From a bacterium (GTDB lineage Bacteria > Bacillota > Bacilli > Lactobacillales > Streptococcaceae): a stretch of 64,000 nt of DNA. Below the pieces are notes generated by a model. That model searched no databases and was not told where the DNA came from. It saw only the letters and a program-made list of their open reading frames with translations. The stretch lies in assembly GCA_905221065.1 (NCBI GenBank), contig CAJNBS010000004.1, positions 70,708 to 134,707 of the forward strand, given 5' to 3'. Of the stretch, positions 7,099 to 15,575 are shown piece after piece (the first letter of the stretch is position 1; each line of letters begins with the position of its first letter). A program made the position numbers and the translations under genes.

Positions 7099-7440
7099 TT
7101 AACGAGGCGGTAGTCCAAGGGCAATACGGCCGTAGCGACTGATTCGTGTGATTTTCCAAGCAGGCGACCAGGTAACTTCAACCTTGACATCTTCGATACC
7201 CTCGATTTGTTTCAGACCTGCCACGATTTCGATAGGCAGGCTTTCGGCACAATCGCAGGCTGTGTCAGTGAAGGTCATGACAATCTTGCAGAGCCCCGTT
7301 TCATCCAGATTGATTTCATAAATCAGCCCTAGATTGTACACATCCAATTCCACATCTGTATCAAAAACCTTCTCTAGTTTTTCGATAATTTGGTCTTGCA
7401 AGGCCAAAGCGCGGTCATTGATTTTGATATCGTCTCTCAT
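7099..7440 (-). CDS. MIP18/DUF59-family iron-sulphur assembly factor (SufT-like)
   Basis: The 113-residue protein belongs to the PaaD/SufT/MIP18 family, whose members help deliver iron-sulphur clusters. The family core YNLGLIYEI and the conserved cysteine in MTFTDTACDCAE are present, as is the C-terminal block VTWSPAWKITRIS. It is a single-domain protein and faces ilvD, which encodes an iron-sulphur dehydratase. Whether it serves that enzyme is inference. The minus-strand ribosome site is GGAGGGAC just before the start. Confidence 0.82.
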   Translation of the reverse strand: MRDDIKINDRALALQDQIIEKLEKVFDTDVELDVYNLGLIYEINLDETGLCKIVMTFTDTACDCAESLPIEIVAGLKQIEGIEDVKVEVTWSPAWKITRISRYGRIALGLPPR

Positions 7441-7509
7441 AACAGTCCCTCCACGTGATAAATATCCTCTATTTTCTCATAATTCTGACAATTTGGCAAG
7501 TTTTTGATG

Positions 7510-7524
7510 AATTTTCTGAAAAAT
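7510..7524 (+). promoter_or_regulatory. CodY-like box upstream of the Rgg gene
   Basis: AATTTTCTGAAAAAT matches the CodY consensus at 14 of 15 positions. It lies about 50 bases before the rgg start codon, just ahead of a tandem AAATATGTTA repeat that contains the likely -10 region (TAAAAT). Confidence 0.6.
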
Positions 7525-7573
7525 ATGTTAAAATATGTTAAAATGAAGAAAATACTCAATCAAGGGGAAGTCT

Positions 7574-8425
7574 ATGGAGCAGATTGGAAAAGTCTTTAGA
7601 CAATTACGAGAGTCAAGAAATATCTCGCTAAGACAAGCAACTGGGGGACAATTTTCTCCGTCCATGTTGTCTCGTTTTGAAACAGGTCAGAGTGAGCTTT
7701 CGGTGGAAAAGTTTCTATTTGCCCTAGAAAATATATCTGCCAGTGTGGAGGAAATCCTCTTTCTAGCTAGAGGTTTTCAGTATGATACTGATTCTGAGTT
7801 GAGAAAAGAAATCCTAGATGTCTTGGACCTAAAGAATATAGCACCTCTTGAAGACCTGTATCGCAAGGAATATCAAAAGCATGCCCATTCTCAAAACAAG
7901 CAGAAACATATTCTAAATGCCATTATTATCAAGTCTTATATGAAGAGCATGGATGAAACGGTAGAGTTAACAGCAGAGGAAGGGAAAGTCCTTCATGACT
8001 ACTTGTTTTCTACCGAGATTTGGGGAATCTATGAACTCAATTTGTTCTCAGTCAGTTCCCCCTTTTTATCTATTTCTCTTTTTACTAGATATGTACGAGA
8101 AATGGTCCGAAAATCTGATTTTCTAATGGAAATGTCTGGTAATCGAAACCTTTTTCACACTATGCTATTGAATGGTTTTTTAGCCAGCATTGAGTGTGAA
8201 GAATTCACCAATGCCTCTTATTTTAAACGTGTCATCAAAGAGCATTTCTACAAGGAAAATGAGACCTATTTCCGAATTGTCTATTTGTGGGCGGAAGGTC
8301 TTCTTGATAGCAAGCAGGGCAGAGTCAAGGAAGGTCAGAAAAAGATGGAAGATGCTGTCCGTATTTTTGAGATGCTTGGTTGTCACAAATCTGCCGAATA
8401 CTACAGAAAAACGACCGATTGTTGA
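7574..8425 (+). CDS. Rgg/MutR-family transcriptional regulator
   Basis: The 283-residue protein has an N-terminal XRE helix-turn-helix (about 5-60; SPSMLSRFETGQSELSVEKF is the recognition region) and a long all-helical C-terminal domain of the Rgg type, which in relatives forms TPR-like repeats and binds short peptides. AAGGGGAAG precedes ATG 7574. The next gene, 197 bases downstream on the same strand, is an MFS exporter, a frequent Rgg partner. I found no convincing SHP-type pheromone gene nearby, so its ligand is unknown. Confidence 0.85.
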   Translation: MEQIGKVFRQLRESRNISLRQATGGQFSPSMLSRFETGQSELSVEKFLFALENISASVEEILFLARGFQYDTDSELRKEILDVLDLKNIAPLEDLYRKEYQKHAHSQNKQKHILNAIIIKSYMKSMDETVELTAEEGKVLHDYLFSTEIWGIYELNLFSVSSPFLSISLFTRYVREMVRKSDFLMEMSGNRNLFHTMLLNGFLASIECEEFTNASYFKRVIKEHFYKENETYFRIVYLWAEGLLDSKQGRVKEGQKKMEDAVRIFEMLGCHKSAEYYRKTTDC

Positions 8426-8570
8426 ATATTTGCAAACTAAGAAAAGAATTTGAAATTTTAAGCGATAAAACTCTTGCCCTCTCTCAGGTCATTACAAAAG
8501 TTCTATCGTTTTTTTGCTTATTTTGTGTGTTGCATATATTCAAAAGTTTTCCCTTTCAATTTCTAAGTGC

Positions 8571-8576
8571 TATACT
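8571..8576 (+). promoter_or_regulatory. -10 box of the MFS gene
   Basis: TATACT with a weak -35 candidate (TTTCCC, 17-bp spacer), about 45 bases upstream of the MFS ATG. A weak -35 fits a promoter that needs an activator such as the adjacent Rgg protein; that is inference. Confidence 0.45.
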
Positions 8577-8622
8577 GTAGTCATACTTCATATAGGAATT
8601 ATAACAAGAAGGGAGATTACCT

Positions 8623-9870
8623 ATGAACCTATTGTTTAGAAATCAAGCTTATCGACTCTTGACTTTGTCACGCTTCTTCAATGCTTTTGGTGCTTCAATT
8701 TTTAACCTAGTATTTATCGTTTATGCATCGACCTTGCCACAAGCCTCTTTTGCGGTTGCTATGGCCAATATTATCATGATTCTTCCGACTTTCTTTACAG
8801 TTTTTGTAGGGATTCGGGCAGATTATACGAGGGACAAGGTCAAATGGATGGTCTATAGCGGTTTGTTTCAGGCGGTTTTATTTTTTCTGGCAGCCCTAGT
8901 TGTTCAGCAAGCTAGTCTTTTTGCCTTTTCTAGCCTGTGTTTAATCAATGTCATCAGTGATGTGATCAGTGATTTTGCAGGTGGCTTGCGCATGCCTCTT
9001 ATTAAGGAAAAAGTAGCTGAAGATGATCTGATGGAGGCTTATTCTTTTTCCCAGTTCATCAACTATATTTCAGCTATTGGTGGTCAAGCTTTTGGAGTAT
9101 GGCTCTTAGGTCTATCGGTCAATAATTTTTCTCTCGTTGCGGGAATCAATGCCTGTTTTTTCCTCGTATCAGCCGTGATCCTCTTTTTAGGAAAAAGCAA
9201 ATTGAGTCTGTCAATGTCATCTGCTGATGGTGAAAACCTAAAAAATGAGAAGCTTTCTATCAAAGACCAGTTCCTAACAATTTACCGAAATTTACGTCTC
9301 GTTTTTCTTAAAGGTGGACAGAAAAACTTTGGTTTTATGCTCTTTGCAGTCTTGCTTATCAATGCCTTGGGTGGCGCTTTAGGAAGCATCTATAACATCT
9401 TCTTTTTGAGCCATTCTCTTTTGGACTTTTCTTACACAGAGGCATTATTTATTAGTCAATTCTGTGCTTTGTTAGCAATCATCATCAGTAGCCTTACGGG
9501 CAATGATTATTTTGGGAAGCAGTCCTTGCCTAGATTGATGATGTGGGTGACCGTAGGACTCAGTCTAGTTGGTCTAGCTAATTTATTCAATCAAGTCGTA
9601 CTTGGTTTACTATTTCTCTGTTCAACTCTGTATGTGTCTGGTAAAGTTCAACCAAAGATTAGTGCCATGCTCCTGAAAAATCTAGCTCCAGAGGTTCTAG
9701 CTCGTACCAGTAATTTTTTAGGTTTATTGTTTACCTTATCCATACCTGTGGGAACAGCTTGTTTTTCACTTGTAGCTGTATGGAATATACAGTTGACTTG
9801 GATGCTATTTGTTGGTCTCTCCTTGATAGCTATTCTTTTGACAGTTATTAATCTCAAAAATGATATCTAA
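8623..9870 (+). CDS. MFS-family transporter
   Basis: The 415-residue protein has about 12 hydrophobic segments and the major facilitator fold. A central cytoplasmic loop (about 195-230) is rich in charged residues, and the loop after the second helix has VGIRADYTRDK, a variant of MFS motif A. It resembles macrolide/drug efflux proteins of the MefA/MdfA kind, but the substrate cannot be read from the sequence. AAGGGAG precedes the ATG. The stop codon merges with the following BOX element. It lies behind an Rgg regulator, which probably controls it. Confidence 0.8.
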   Translation: MNLLFRNQAYRLLTLSRFFNAFGASIFNLVFIVYASTLPQASFAVAMANIIMILPTFFTVFVGIRADYTRDKVKWMVYSGLFQAVLFFLAALVVQQASLFAFSSLCLINVISDVISDFAGGLRMPLIKEKVAEDDLMEAYSFSQFINYISAIGGQAFGVWLLGLSVNNFSLVAGINACFFLVSAVILFLGKSKLSLSMSSADGENLKNEKLSIKDQFLTIYRNLRLVFLKGGQKNFGFMLFAVLLINALGGALGSIYNIFFLSHSLLDFSYTEALFISQFCALLAIIISSLTGNDYFGKQSLPRLMMWVTVGLSLVGLANLFNQVVLGLLFLCSTLYVSGKVQPKISAMLLKNLAPEVLARTSNFLGLLFTLSIPVGTACFSLVAVWNIQLTWMLFVGLSLIAILLTVINLKNDI

Positions 9871-10019
9871 TACTCTTCGAAAATCTCTTCAAACCACGTC
9901 AGCGTCGCCTTGCCGTAGTACGGTTACTGACTTCGTCAGTTCTATCCACAACCTCAAAACAGTGTTTTGAGCAACCTGCGGCTAGTTTCCTAGTTTGCTC
10001 TTTGATTTTCATTGAGTAT
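9870..10019 (+). repeat. BOX element, boxA-boxB-boxC
   Basis: A complete element of about 150 bp. Bases 9898-9919 are the exact complement of the BOXA1R primer site. boxB has the stem GTTACTGAC/GTCAGT and the AAAACAGTGTTTTGAG hairpin; boxC ends TTTTCATTGAGTAT. Its first base is the last base of the MFS stop codon. Confidence 0.93.
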
Positions 10020-10064
10020 AAATCCTAATTTTTTTTCTTACTGTTTTAATCCCTCTATTTATGG

Positions 10065-10070
10065 TAAAAT
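10065..10070 (+). promoter_or_regulatory. hisS extended -10 promoter
   Basis: ATGG-TAAAAT about 30 bases before the hisS start, preceded by a T-rich stretch. The gap is too short for a T-box leader. Confidence 0.5.
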
Positions 10071-10099
10071 AAGACTATTAAGTTTAAAGAGGATTCCCT

Positions 10100-11380
10100 A
10101 TGAAATTACAAAAACCAAAAGGAACGCAGGATATCTTACCTGCTGAATCTGCCAAATGGCAGTACGTTGAGGGCTTTGCCCGTGAGATTTTCAAGCGCTA
10201 TAACTATGCAGAAGTGCGCACGCCTATTTTTGAGCATTACGAGGTTATCAGCCGTTCTGTCGGAGATACAACGGATATCGTGACTAAGGAAATGTATGAT
10301 TTCTATGACAAGGGTGACCGTCATATTACCCTTCGTCCAGAAGGAACTGCGCCCGTTGTCCGTTCTTATGTGGAAAATAAACTCTTCGCCCCAGAAGTGC
10401 AAAAGCCAAGTAAGTTCTATTACATGGGCCCTATGTTCCGCTATGAGCGTCCGCAGGCAGGTCGTTTGCGTCAGTTCCACCAGATTGGTGTTGAGTGCTT
10501 TGGCTCTAGCAATCCAGCTACTGATGTGGAAACAATCGCTATGGCAGCTCATTTCTTGAAAGAAATCGGCATCCAAGGTGTCAAACTACACCTCAACACG
10601 CTTGGAAATCCTGAGAGCCGTGCGGCCTACCGTCAAGCCTTGATTGACTATTTGACACCGCTTAAGGAGACCTTGTCTAAGGATAGCCAACGTCGCTTGG
10701 AGAAAAATCCTCTCCGTGTCTTGGACTCTAAGGAAAAAGAAGACAAGGTGGCAGTGGAGAATGCACCGTCTATCTTGGATTTCCTTGATGAAGAAAGCCA
10801 AGCTCATTTTGATGCTGTGCGTCAGATGTTGGAAAATCTTGGAGTAGACTATATCATCGATACTAATATGGTGCGTGGTCTGGACTACTATAACCACACC
10901 ATTTTTGAGTTCATTACTGAGATTGAGGGCAATGACTTGACAGTCTGTGCGGGTGGTCGCTATGATGGTTTGGTTGCTTACTTTGGTGGTCCTGAGACTG
11001 CTGGCTTTGGTTTTGGACTTGGTGTAGAGCGCCTGCTTCTCATTCTTGAAAAGCAAGGTGTGGCCCTCCCTATCGAAAATGCCCTAGATGTCTATATCGC
11101 GGTCTTGGGTGAAGGAGCAAATGTCAAGGCCTTGGAGTTGGTACAAGCCCTTCGCCAACAAGGATTTAAAGCAGAGCGTGATTACCTCAACCGTAAGCTC
11201 AAAGCTCAGTTCAAGTCAGCCGATGTCTTTGCGGCTAAGACCCTCATCACTCTAGGTGAGAGCGAAGTCGAAAGCGGACAAGTGACGGTCAAGAACAACC
11301 AAACCCGAGAAGAAGTGCAAGTATCACTTGAGGCAATCAGCCAAAACTTCTCAGAAATCTTTGAAAAACTAGGATTTTAA
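10100..11380 (+). CDS. hisS: Histidyl-tRNA synthetase
   Basis: The 426-residue class II synthetase charges tRNA-His. Motif 2 ([16 protein letters not shown]), the two histidine motifs ([12 protein letters not shown] and AGGRYDGL) and motif 3 ([13 protein letters not shown]) are present, followed by the C-terminal anticodon-binding domain (about 330-420). Length fits the bacterial family. Start ATG 10100 has AGAGGA upstream. It is monocistronic with a strong terminator. Confidence 0.98.
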   Translation: MKLQKPKGTQDILPAESAKWQYVEGFAREIFKRYNYAEVRTPIFEHYEVISRSVGDTTDIVTKEMYDFYDKGDRHITLRPEGTAPVVRSYVENKLFAPEVQKPSKFYYMGPMFRYERPQAGRLRQFHQIGVECFGSSNPATDVETIAMAAHFLKEIGIQGVKLHLNTLGNPESRAAYRQALIDYLTPLKETLSKDSQRRLEKNPLRVLDSKEKEDKVAVENAPSILDFLDEESQAHFDAVRQMLENLGVDYIIDTNMVRGLDYYNHTIFEFITEIEGNDLTVCAGGRYDGLVAYFGGPETAGFGFGLGVERLLLILEKQGVALPIENALDVYIAVLGEGANVKALELVQALRQQGFKAERDYLNRKLKAQFKSADVFAAKTLITLGESEVESGQVTVKNNQTREEVQVSLEAISQNFSEIFEKLGF

Positions 11381-11393
11381 TAACAGATAAACT

Positions 11394-11421
11394 GGTCAGG
11401 ATTTTATCCCTGACCTTTTTC
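11394..11421 (+). terminator. hisS terminator
   Basis: GGTCAGG and CCTGACC form the stem, followed by TTTTTCTTTT. Confidence 0.88.
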
Positions 11422-11524
11422 TTTTGCAAAATGACAAAAATCATAAACTTTTTGACAAATATGCTTGTCAAAAAGAAAAAGATGTGTTACAATGTAAGCA
11501 AGTTAAGAAATAGGAGGGAGCCAC

Positions 11525-11839
11525 ATGTGGGTATGGATTTTGTTTCCTTTTCTCGTCTTGATTTATATGAGTCAATCTAAGAAAATCAAGCGGTTAGAGA
11601 AGAGGTTAAAGGTAATCGAAAGAAAAGAGAAAGGAAATATAGAAATGTCAAGATTATTAAAAGAATTGATTGGAAAAAACCCAACAATCGTTGGAGAATT
11701 ATTTGGAACAAATAATTGGGAAGTTGTGGATGTTGATGAGGAATGGGTAAAGCTACGACGTGTAGATAATACGGGAAAAGAAAAATTCAAACTACAACGC
11801 ATTGAGGACATCCAAACCGTTGAATTTGACGGAAAGTAG
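11525..11839 (+). CDS. Small membrane-anchored protein of unknown function
   Basis: A 104-residue protein with one N-terminal membrane segment (about 2-15), then a basic, probably coiled-coil stretch (KKIKRLEKRLKVIERKEK) and a compact C-terminal part (DEEWVKLRRVD) that looks like a small beta domain. GGAGGGAG lies just before the ATG. It opens a run of genes with XRE, DUF3169 and ABC genes and may be a membrane accessory protein of that module. I do not recognise a named family. Confidence 0.7.
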   Translation: MWVWILFPFLVLIYMSQSKKIKRLEKRLKVIERKEKGNIEMSRLLKELIGKNPTIVGELFGTNNWEVVDVDEEWVKLRRVDNTGKEKFKLQRIEDIQTVEFDGK

Positions 11840-11848
11840 GTGTGTAAC

Positions 11849-12055
11849 ATGCAACTAAAAAATCGTCTAAAAGAGCTGCGGGCTCGCGATGGCCTCAATC
11901 AAACCGAACTAGCCAAGCTAGCAGAGGTTTCCAGACAGACCATTAGCCTATTAGAACGGGACGAATACACCCCGTCCGTTGTGATTGCCTTGAAAATATC
12001 TCAGATTTTCAACGAAACAGTCGAATCGGTATTTCGCTTGGAGGAGGATGAGTGA
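11849..12055 (+). CDS. Small XRE-family transcriptional regulator
   Basis: A 68-residue single-domain helix-turn-helix protein (RDGLNQTELAKLAEVSRQTI is the core), ending VFRLEEDE, of the type that represses its own operon of membrane proteins. ATG 11849 with AGTAGGTG upstream is preferred over an in-frame GTG nine bases earlier. It follows the preceding gene closely and overlaps the next one by one base. Confidence 0.85.
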   Translation: MQLKNRLKELRARDGLNQTELAKLAEVSRQTISLLERDEYTPSVVIALKISQIFNETVESVFRLEEDE

Positions 12056-12237
12056 TGAACATGTATAGAGTGGTTTATTATGTGGTTGCCATAGCTTTAT
12101 TAGTCAGCCTGTGTTTACTAATTGGAACAAATCTAGGATGGTTTGATCTCTATTACAGCGACCAATTTATTTGGGCCTACTTTGCCCTTATCCCAGTCGT
12201 TGACTGGATTGAAAAGAAAGCAAAGCAAACAATCTAG
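12055..12237 (+). CDS. Small two-helix membrane protein
   Basis: A 60-residue protein with two hydrophobic segments (about 5-27 and 37-50) and a basic tail (EKKAKQTI). Its ATG shares an A with the TGA of the XRE gene, and GGAGGAGG lies upstream, so it is translationally coupled. Small proteins like this are common between XRE regulators and DUF3169 genes. Its function is unknown. Confidence 0.7.
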   Translation: MNMYRVVYYVVAIALLVSLCLLIGTNLGWFDLYYSDQFIWAYFALIPVVDWIEKKAKQTI

Positions 12238-12259
12238 CAAGTGAAAAAGGAGAATGAAT

Positions 12260-12997
12260 ATGAAAAAGAAACGTGGATTGTTATTATTTTTGATGTCTAT
12301 TGTCTTGGGAGTTTTTTTGGCCATATTTGTAGGGATGTTTAAGGCGCTTGCTGAATCTCACGGAATTATGTTAGATGTAAAAATCTTGATACCATGGCTA
12401 TCAGCTATTTGTTTACTATTAGGTTTCGTTGGCATTGTTTTGACGTTCAATTTCTCAAAGAAAAGCAGAAAATTTCACTCCTTGTATCAAGAGGAAATGG
12501 ATGATGATCTGAATGAAACCTATTATGTGCAGATGTATCGGAATCTTGAGTTTGGGACCATTACTTTTAATATTACAGGCGTAGCGATTGTATTGGCTCT
12601 CTTCATTTCAGGAAGCGAAGTAATTGTACTCGATGTAAATCGTATAACATTTTCCCTTTCCTTTTTGGAATTAGTGATGTATTCACACAGCCAAAAATAT
12701 CTTTTTAAAACCATTGCGATTGTTCGTCAGCTTGATTTGGCATTTTTCTCTACACCAAAGGATATCTTAGAGCATTTCGATTCTTACGATGAAGGGGAGC
12801 GCAAGGCTAATTTGGAACAGAGTTTTCGGATTTTATTCCAATTAAATCAGTATGTCTTACCAGCCTTATATATTTTTCTTTTTTTCATTTCTGTCCTGAC
12901 AGGAGAGATTCAGTTACTAGCTTTCTTGCTTGTCGGAGCAATCCATGTTTATATCAATGTGATGCAGTTACCTATGGTGAAACGTTATTTCAAATAA
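12260..12997 (+). CDS. DUF3169-like polytopic membrane protein
   Basis: A 245-residue protein with about six hydrophobic segments in a layout like the DUF3169 family of Firmicutes, usually found next to XRE regulators and ABC transporters. The start could be ATG 12254 or 12260; the spacing from AAAGGAG favours 12260. The family assignment rests on memory of topology and context. The ABC ATPase gene begins ten bases after its stop. Confidence 0.65.
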   Translation: MKKKRGLLLFLMSIVLGVFLAIFVGMFKALAESHGIMLDVKILIPWLSAICLLLGFVGIVLTFNFSKKSRKFHSLYQEEMDDDLNETYYVQMYRNLEFGTITFNITGVAIVLALFISGSEVIVLDVNRITFSLSFLELVMYSHSQKYLFKTIAIVRQLDLAFFSTPKDILEHFDSYDEGERKANLEQSFRILFQLNQYVLPALYIFLFFISVLTGEIQLLAFLLVGAIHVYINVMQLPMVKRYFK

Positions 12998-13007
12998 AGG
13001 AGTTTCT

Positions 13008-13832
13008 ATGATTCGTGTTGAAAATGTAAGCAAAAGTTTTGGGAGCAAAAAAGCTCTTCATCAGATTTCTTTTGAGATTAAGGAGGGTGAAATCTTTGGT
13101 TTTCTTGGCCCTTCTGGCTCAGGTAAAACAACCATGATAAACGTCTTGACAGGTCAGTTGGCTGCAGATCAAGGTAAAACAGTTTTGTTAGGCAAGAATT
13201 CTCAAGATTTAACCTCAAATGATTTGGAACAAATTGGTATTGTTAGTGATGGTAGTGGTTTTTATGAAAAGATGAGTCTTTACAAAAATCTTCTCATCTA
13301 TGCTAAGTTATATGGCCTCAAGGCAGATAGAGTAAATCAGGTGCTCCAACAGGTTGGATTGGCAGATGCTAAAGATATTATCGCAGAAAAGTTATCTACA
13401 GGAATGAAACAACGAATGTTCTTGGCTCGTGCCCTTCTGAATGCTCCTAAGATTCTCTTTCTAGATGAGCCAACCAGCGGCTTAGATCCTACAACATCTA
13501 AGATGATTCATACCCTACTTCAAGAATTAAAGCAGGCGGGGACAACTATCTTTTTGACAACGCATGATATGAATGAGGCAACTCTGCTTTGTGATCGCTT
13601 ATCTCTTTTGAATAAGGGTAACCTAATAGAGTATGGAAGTCCGCAAGACATTATCCAGAAGTATCATGTGGATAAGAAAGTACATGTGGTTTATAATGAT
13701 GGACGAGAACAGATAGTTCCATTTGAAGAATTGCCACATTTAGACACGACAGATTTGATGGTGGTTCACTCTTGTGAGCCGACTTTAGAAGAAATCTTTA
13801 TCAGATTGACAGGAGAAAAGTTAGATGTTTAG
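13008..13832 (+). CDS. ABC transporter ATP-binding protein
   Basis: The 274-residue ATPase has Walker A GPSGSGKTT (about 36-44), signature LSTGMKQR (a variant of LSGGQ), Walker B ILFLDEP and the H-loop TTHD. The C-terminal 60 residues form an extension of the kind seen in drug/peptide exporters of the CcmA/BcrA group. AAAGGAG precedes ATG 13008. Its end overlaps the permease gene by eight bases, so they form one exporter. The substrate is unknown; lantibiotic or peptide immunity is possible. Confidence 0.85.
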   Translation: MIRVENVSKSFGSKKALHQISFEIKEGEIFGFLGPSGSGKTTMINVLTGQLAADQGKTVLLGKNSQDLTSNDLEQIGIVSDGSGFYEKMSLYKNLLIYAKLYGLKADRVNQVLQQVGLADAKDIIAEKLSTGMKQRMFLARALLNAPKILFLDEPTSGLDPTTSKMIHTLLQELKQAGTTIFLTTHDMNEATLLCDRLSLLNKGNLIEYGSPQDIIQKYHVDKKVHVVYNDGREQIVPFEELPHLDTTDLMVVHSCEPTLEEIFIRLTGEKLDV

Positions 13833-14523
13833 AAAATTAAATGCCCTACTATGGTTAAGATTACAAGTTCTTATCAGCAATTCAACTTTGTTGGCGACTC
13901 TATTGTTGCCTTTTGGACTGGCTGTTCTATATAATGAGTTCTTAAACAAGAGTGGAGAATTGAGTACGTATTTCCTTTCTATGAGTTTGACGATGGTCTT
14001 GAGCATGGGAAGTGGTTATATGGTATCGATTATGATGGCAGAAGATAAGGAAAAACGCAATCTTAAATCACTCATCCTAAGTGGTGTGACAGCAACAGAA
14101 TATACTCTTAGTATGCTTGTTCTCCCTATTCTGATAATGTTGCTTGCTATGATTGTACTTCCCATCTATCTTAAAGTAGATGTATCTGGTTATTTATTTG
14201 CCTATGCTATCTATTTGCTCCTAGCAACTATTTGTATTATTTTTCTCAACCTTCTAATCGGTGCGGTATCAGATACTCAGTCTAAAGCGCAAGTCTATAG
14301 TTTCTTTCCTGTGTTAATCGTATCTTTTTTACCTATGATTGCTCTTCAAAATGATACGGCTCAGAAAGTGTTAGATTACTCGTTCGTCGGTCCTATTGTA
14401 AATCTTTTAAATAAAAAAGGTGGAGAAATATCTTTTTCTAACATCGGTATGTTACTTGCTTGGGTACTTGCGTTAGGAATAGCAAACCTCTTTGTATTGA
14501 AAAATAGCTATAAAGCAAGATAG
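13825..14523 (+). CDS. ABC transporter permease (ABC-2 type)
   Basis: A 232-residue membrane protein with six predicted helices, the ABC-2 layout. The cytoplasmic loop with AEDKEKRNLKSLILSGVT is typical of such permeases. It overlaps the ATPase gene and has AGGAGAAAAG upstream of its start. The CPBP protease gene starts nine bases after its stop. It should form a homodimer with two copies of the ATPase. Confidence 0.85.
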   Translation: MFRKLNALLWLRLQVLISNSTLLATLLLPFGLAVLYNEFLNKSGELSTYFLSMSLTMVLSMGSGYMVSIMMAEDKEKRNLKSLILSGVTATEYTLSMLVLPILIMLLAMIVLPIYLKVDVSGYLFAYAIYLLLATICIIFLNLLIGAVSDTQSKAQVYSFFPVLIVSFLPMIALQNDTAQKVLDYSFVGPIVNLLNKKGGEISFSNIGMLLAWVLALGIANLFVLKNSYKAR

Positions 14524-14532
14524 GAGTCTTTT

Positions 14533-15174
14533 ATGAAACTACTTAAAAACCTTGGCTGGTTTCTTCTAGCCATTCTATCCTTTTACTTTATCTATGGTCT
14601 GGTTCAGAGCATGGCGCTGTCAGCTCTTGGACTAGGGGCTTCAATCTTTGGAGTCTTACCACTTTATGTCGTCCTGTCAGGGGCCTATGTTTATGGAGTT
14701 TACAGATGGTATCAGACAGAAAAGGTTAGCATCCAGACGACGGTTTTTAATCGTTATATCTGGTTGCCTACTCTGGTTTTGCTAGTGGCTATTACAGCCC
14801 AGTTCTTTTTACCAGAAGATCCGTCGGTCAGTCAACAAATCGTATCTCAACTGACAGTGGAACAGCCTGCATTTGGTTTCTTTATGGTGGTGGTCTTTGC
14901 TCCTTTGACGGAAGAACTTATCTTTAGAGGAATGCTGGCACGCTATCTCTTTCCTAAGCAGGACAATAGTAAACAAACTCTGATTTTTCTTCTGGTATCC
15001 AGTGTTCTATTTGCCTTGATTCATTTCCCAGGTGATGTGCAACAATTTTTTGTCTATTTTAGCCTTGGTTTTAGCTTGGGCTTGGCTTATATTAGCAGAA
15101 AAGGTCTGGTCTACAGTATTTCTCTCCACGCTTTGAATAATTTAGTCGGCTTTTTGATGATTCTCATGCTATAA
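14533..15174 (+). CDS. CPBP-family intramembrane metalloprotease
   Basis: The 213-residue protein has about six to seven membrane segments and the CPBP (Abi/CAAX) motifs: EELIFRG (Glu-Glu plus Arg), ALIHFPGD (metal His) and SLHALNN (second His). Such proteases occur with bacteriocin and ABC exporter genes in streptococci, often in self-immunity. AGGAG lies upstream of the ATG. It is followed by a small membrane protein gene. Confidence 0.88.
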   Translation: MKLLKNLGWFLLAILSFYFIYGLVQSMALSALGLGASIFGVLPLYVVLSGAYVYGVYRWYQTEKVSIQTTVFNRYIWLPTLVLLVAITAQFFLPEDPSVSQQIVSQLTVEQPAFGFFMVVVFAPLTEELIFRGMLARYLFPKQDNSKQTLIFLLVSSVLFALIHFPGDVQQFFVYFSLGFSLGLAYISRKGLVYSISLHALNNLVGFLMILML

Positions 15175-15191
15175 TAGAGTCAGGAGGTCAC

Positions 15192-15422
15192 ATGAAACGA
15201 GTAATTTTATTAGCAGTGATTCAAGCAGTTGTTCTATTTTTCATTATTGGAGCGCTAGCTTATGCCTTTAAGGGAGATTTCTTCTACAGCCATCTAGCAG
15301 TGGTCTTTGCCCCTATTGCCGGTATCTGGCGCTTTGGGACAGCTTATACAACGGAAATTGTCTTGCCTCGAAAGGCAGCTGAAATTGCTGAAAAGCGTAA
15401 AGCAGGCAAAAATTCAAAATAA
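15192..15422 (+). CDS. Small membrane protein of unknown function
   Basis: A 76-residue protein with two hydrophobic segments (about 4-26 and 33-50) and a highly basic tail (AEIAEKRKAGKNSK). CAGGAGG is upstream of ATG 15192, 17 bases after the CPBP stop, so it is probably co-transcribed. The pair precedes aspS in pneumococci too (from memory). I do not recognise a function. Confidence 0.72.
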   Translation: MKRVILLAVIQAVVLFFIIGALAYAFKGDFFYSHLAVVFAPIAGIWRFGTAYTTEIVLPRKAAEIAEKRKAGKNSK

Positions 15423-15424
15423 GA

Positions 15425-15452
15425 GAGTCCGGTGAACTTCATCGGATTTTTT
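15425..15452 (+). terminator. Terminator before aspS
   Basis: GTCCGGTG and CATCGGAT form an imperfect stem around ACTT, followed by TTTTTTATT. Confidence 0.75.
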
Positions 15453-15575
15453 ATTCGCGCTAATTTTTATGGACTTCACCTGATTTTTAAAGACTGGCAA
15501 ACTTTTCTGATGATTTTCATGAAGAGCCTGCGCTTTTATGGTAAAATAGTAACAGAATAAAAGAGGAGAGAAACA

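Noticed and set aside
8426..8622. SHP pheromone gene for the Rgg regulator
   Set aside because: No short ORF with a ribosome site, basic start and hydrophobic end was found on either strand.
10020..10099. T-box riboswitch before hisS (and similarly before aspS, tyrS and gltX)
   Set aside because: The distances from the nearest promoter to the starts are 30-60 bases, too short, and no T-box bulge or antiterminator is visible.
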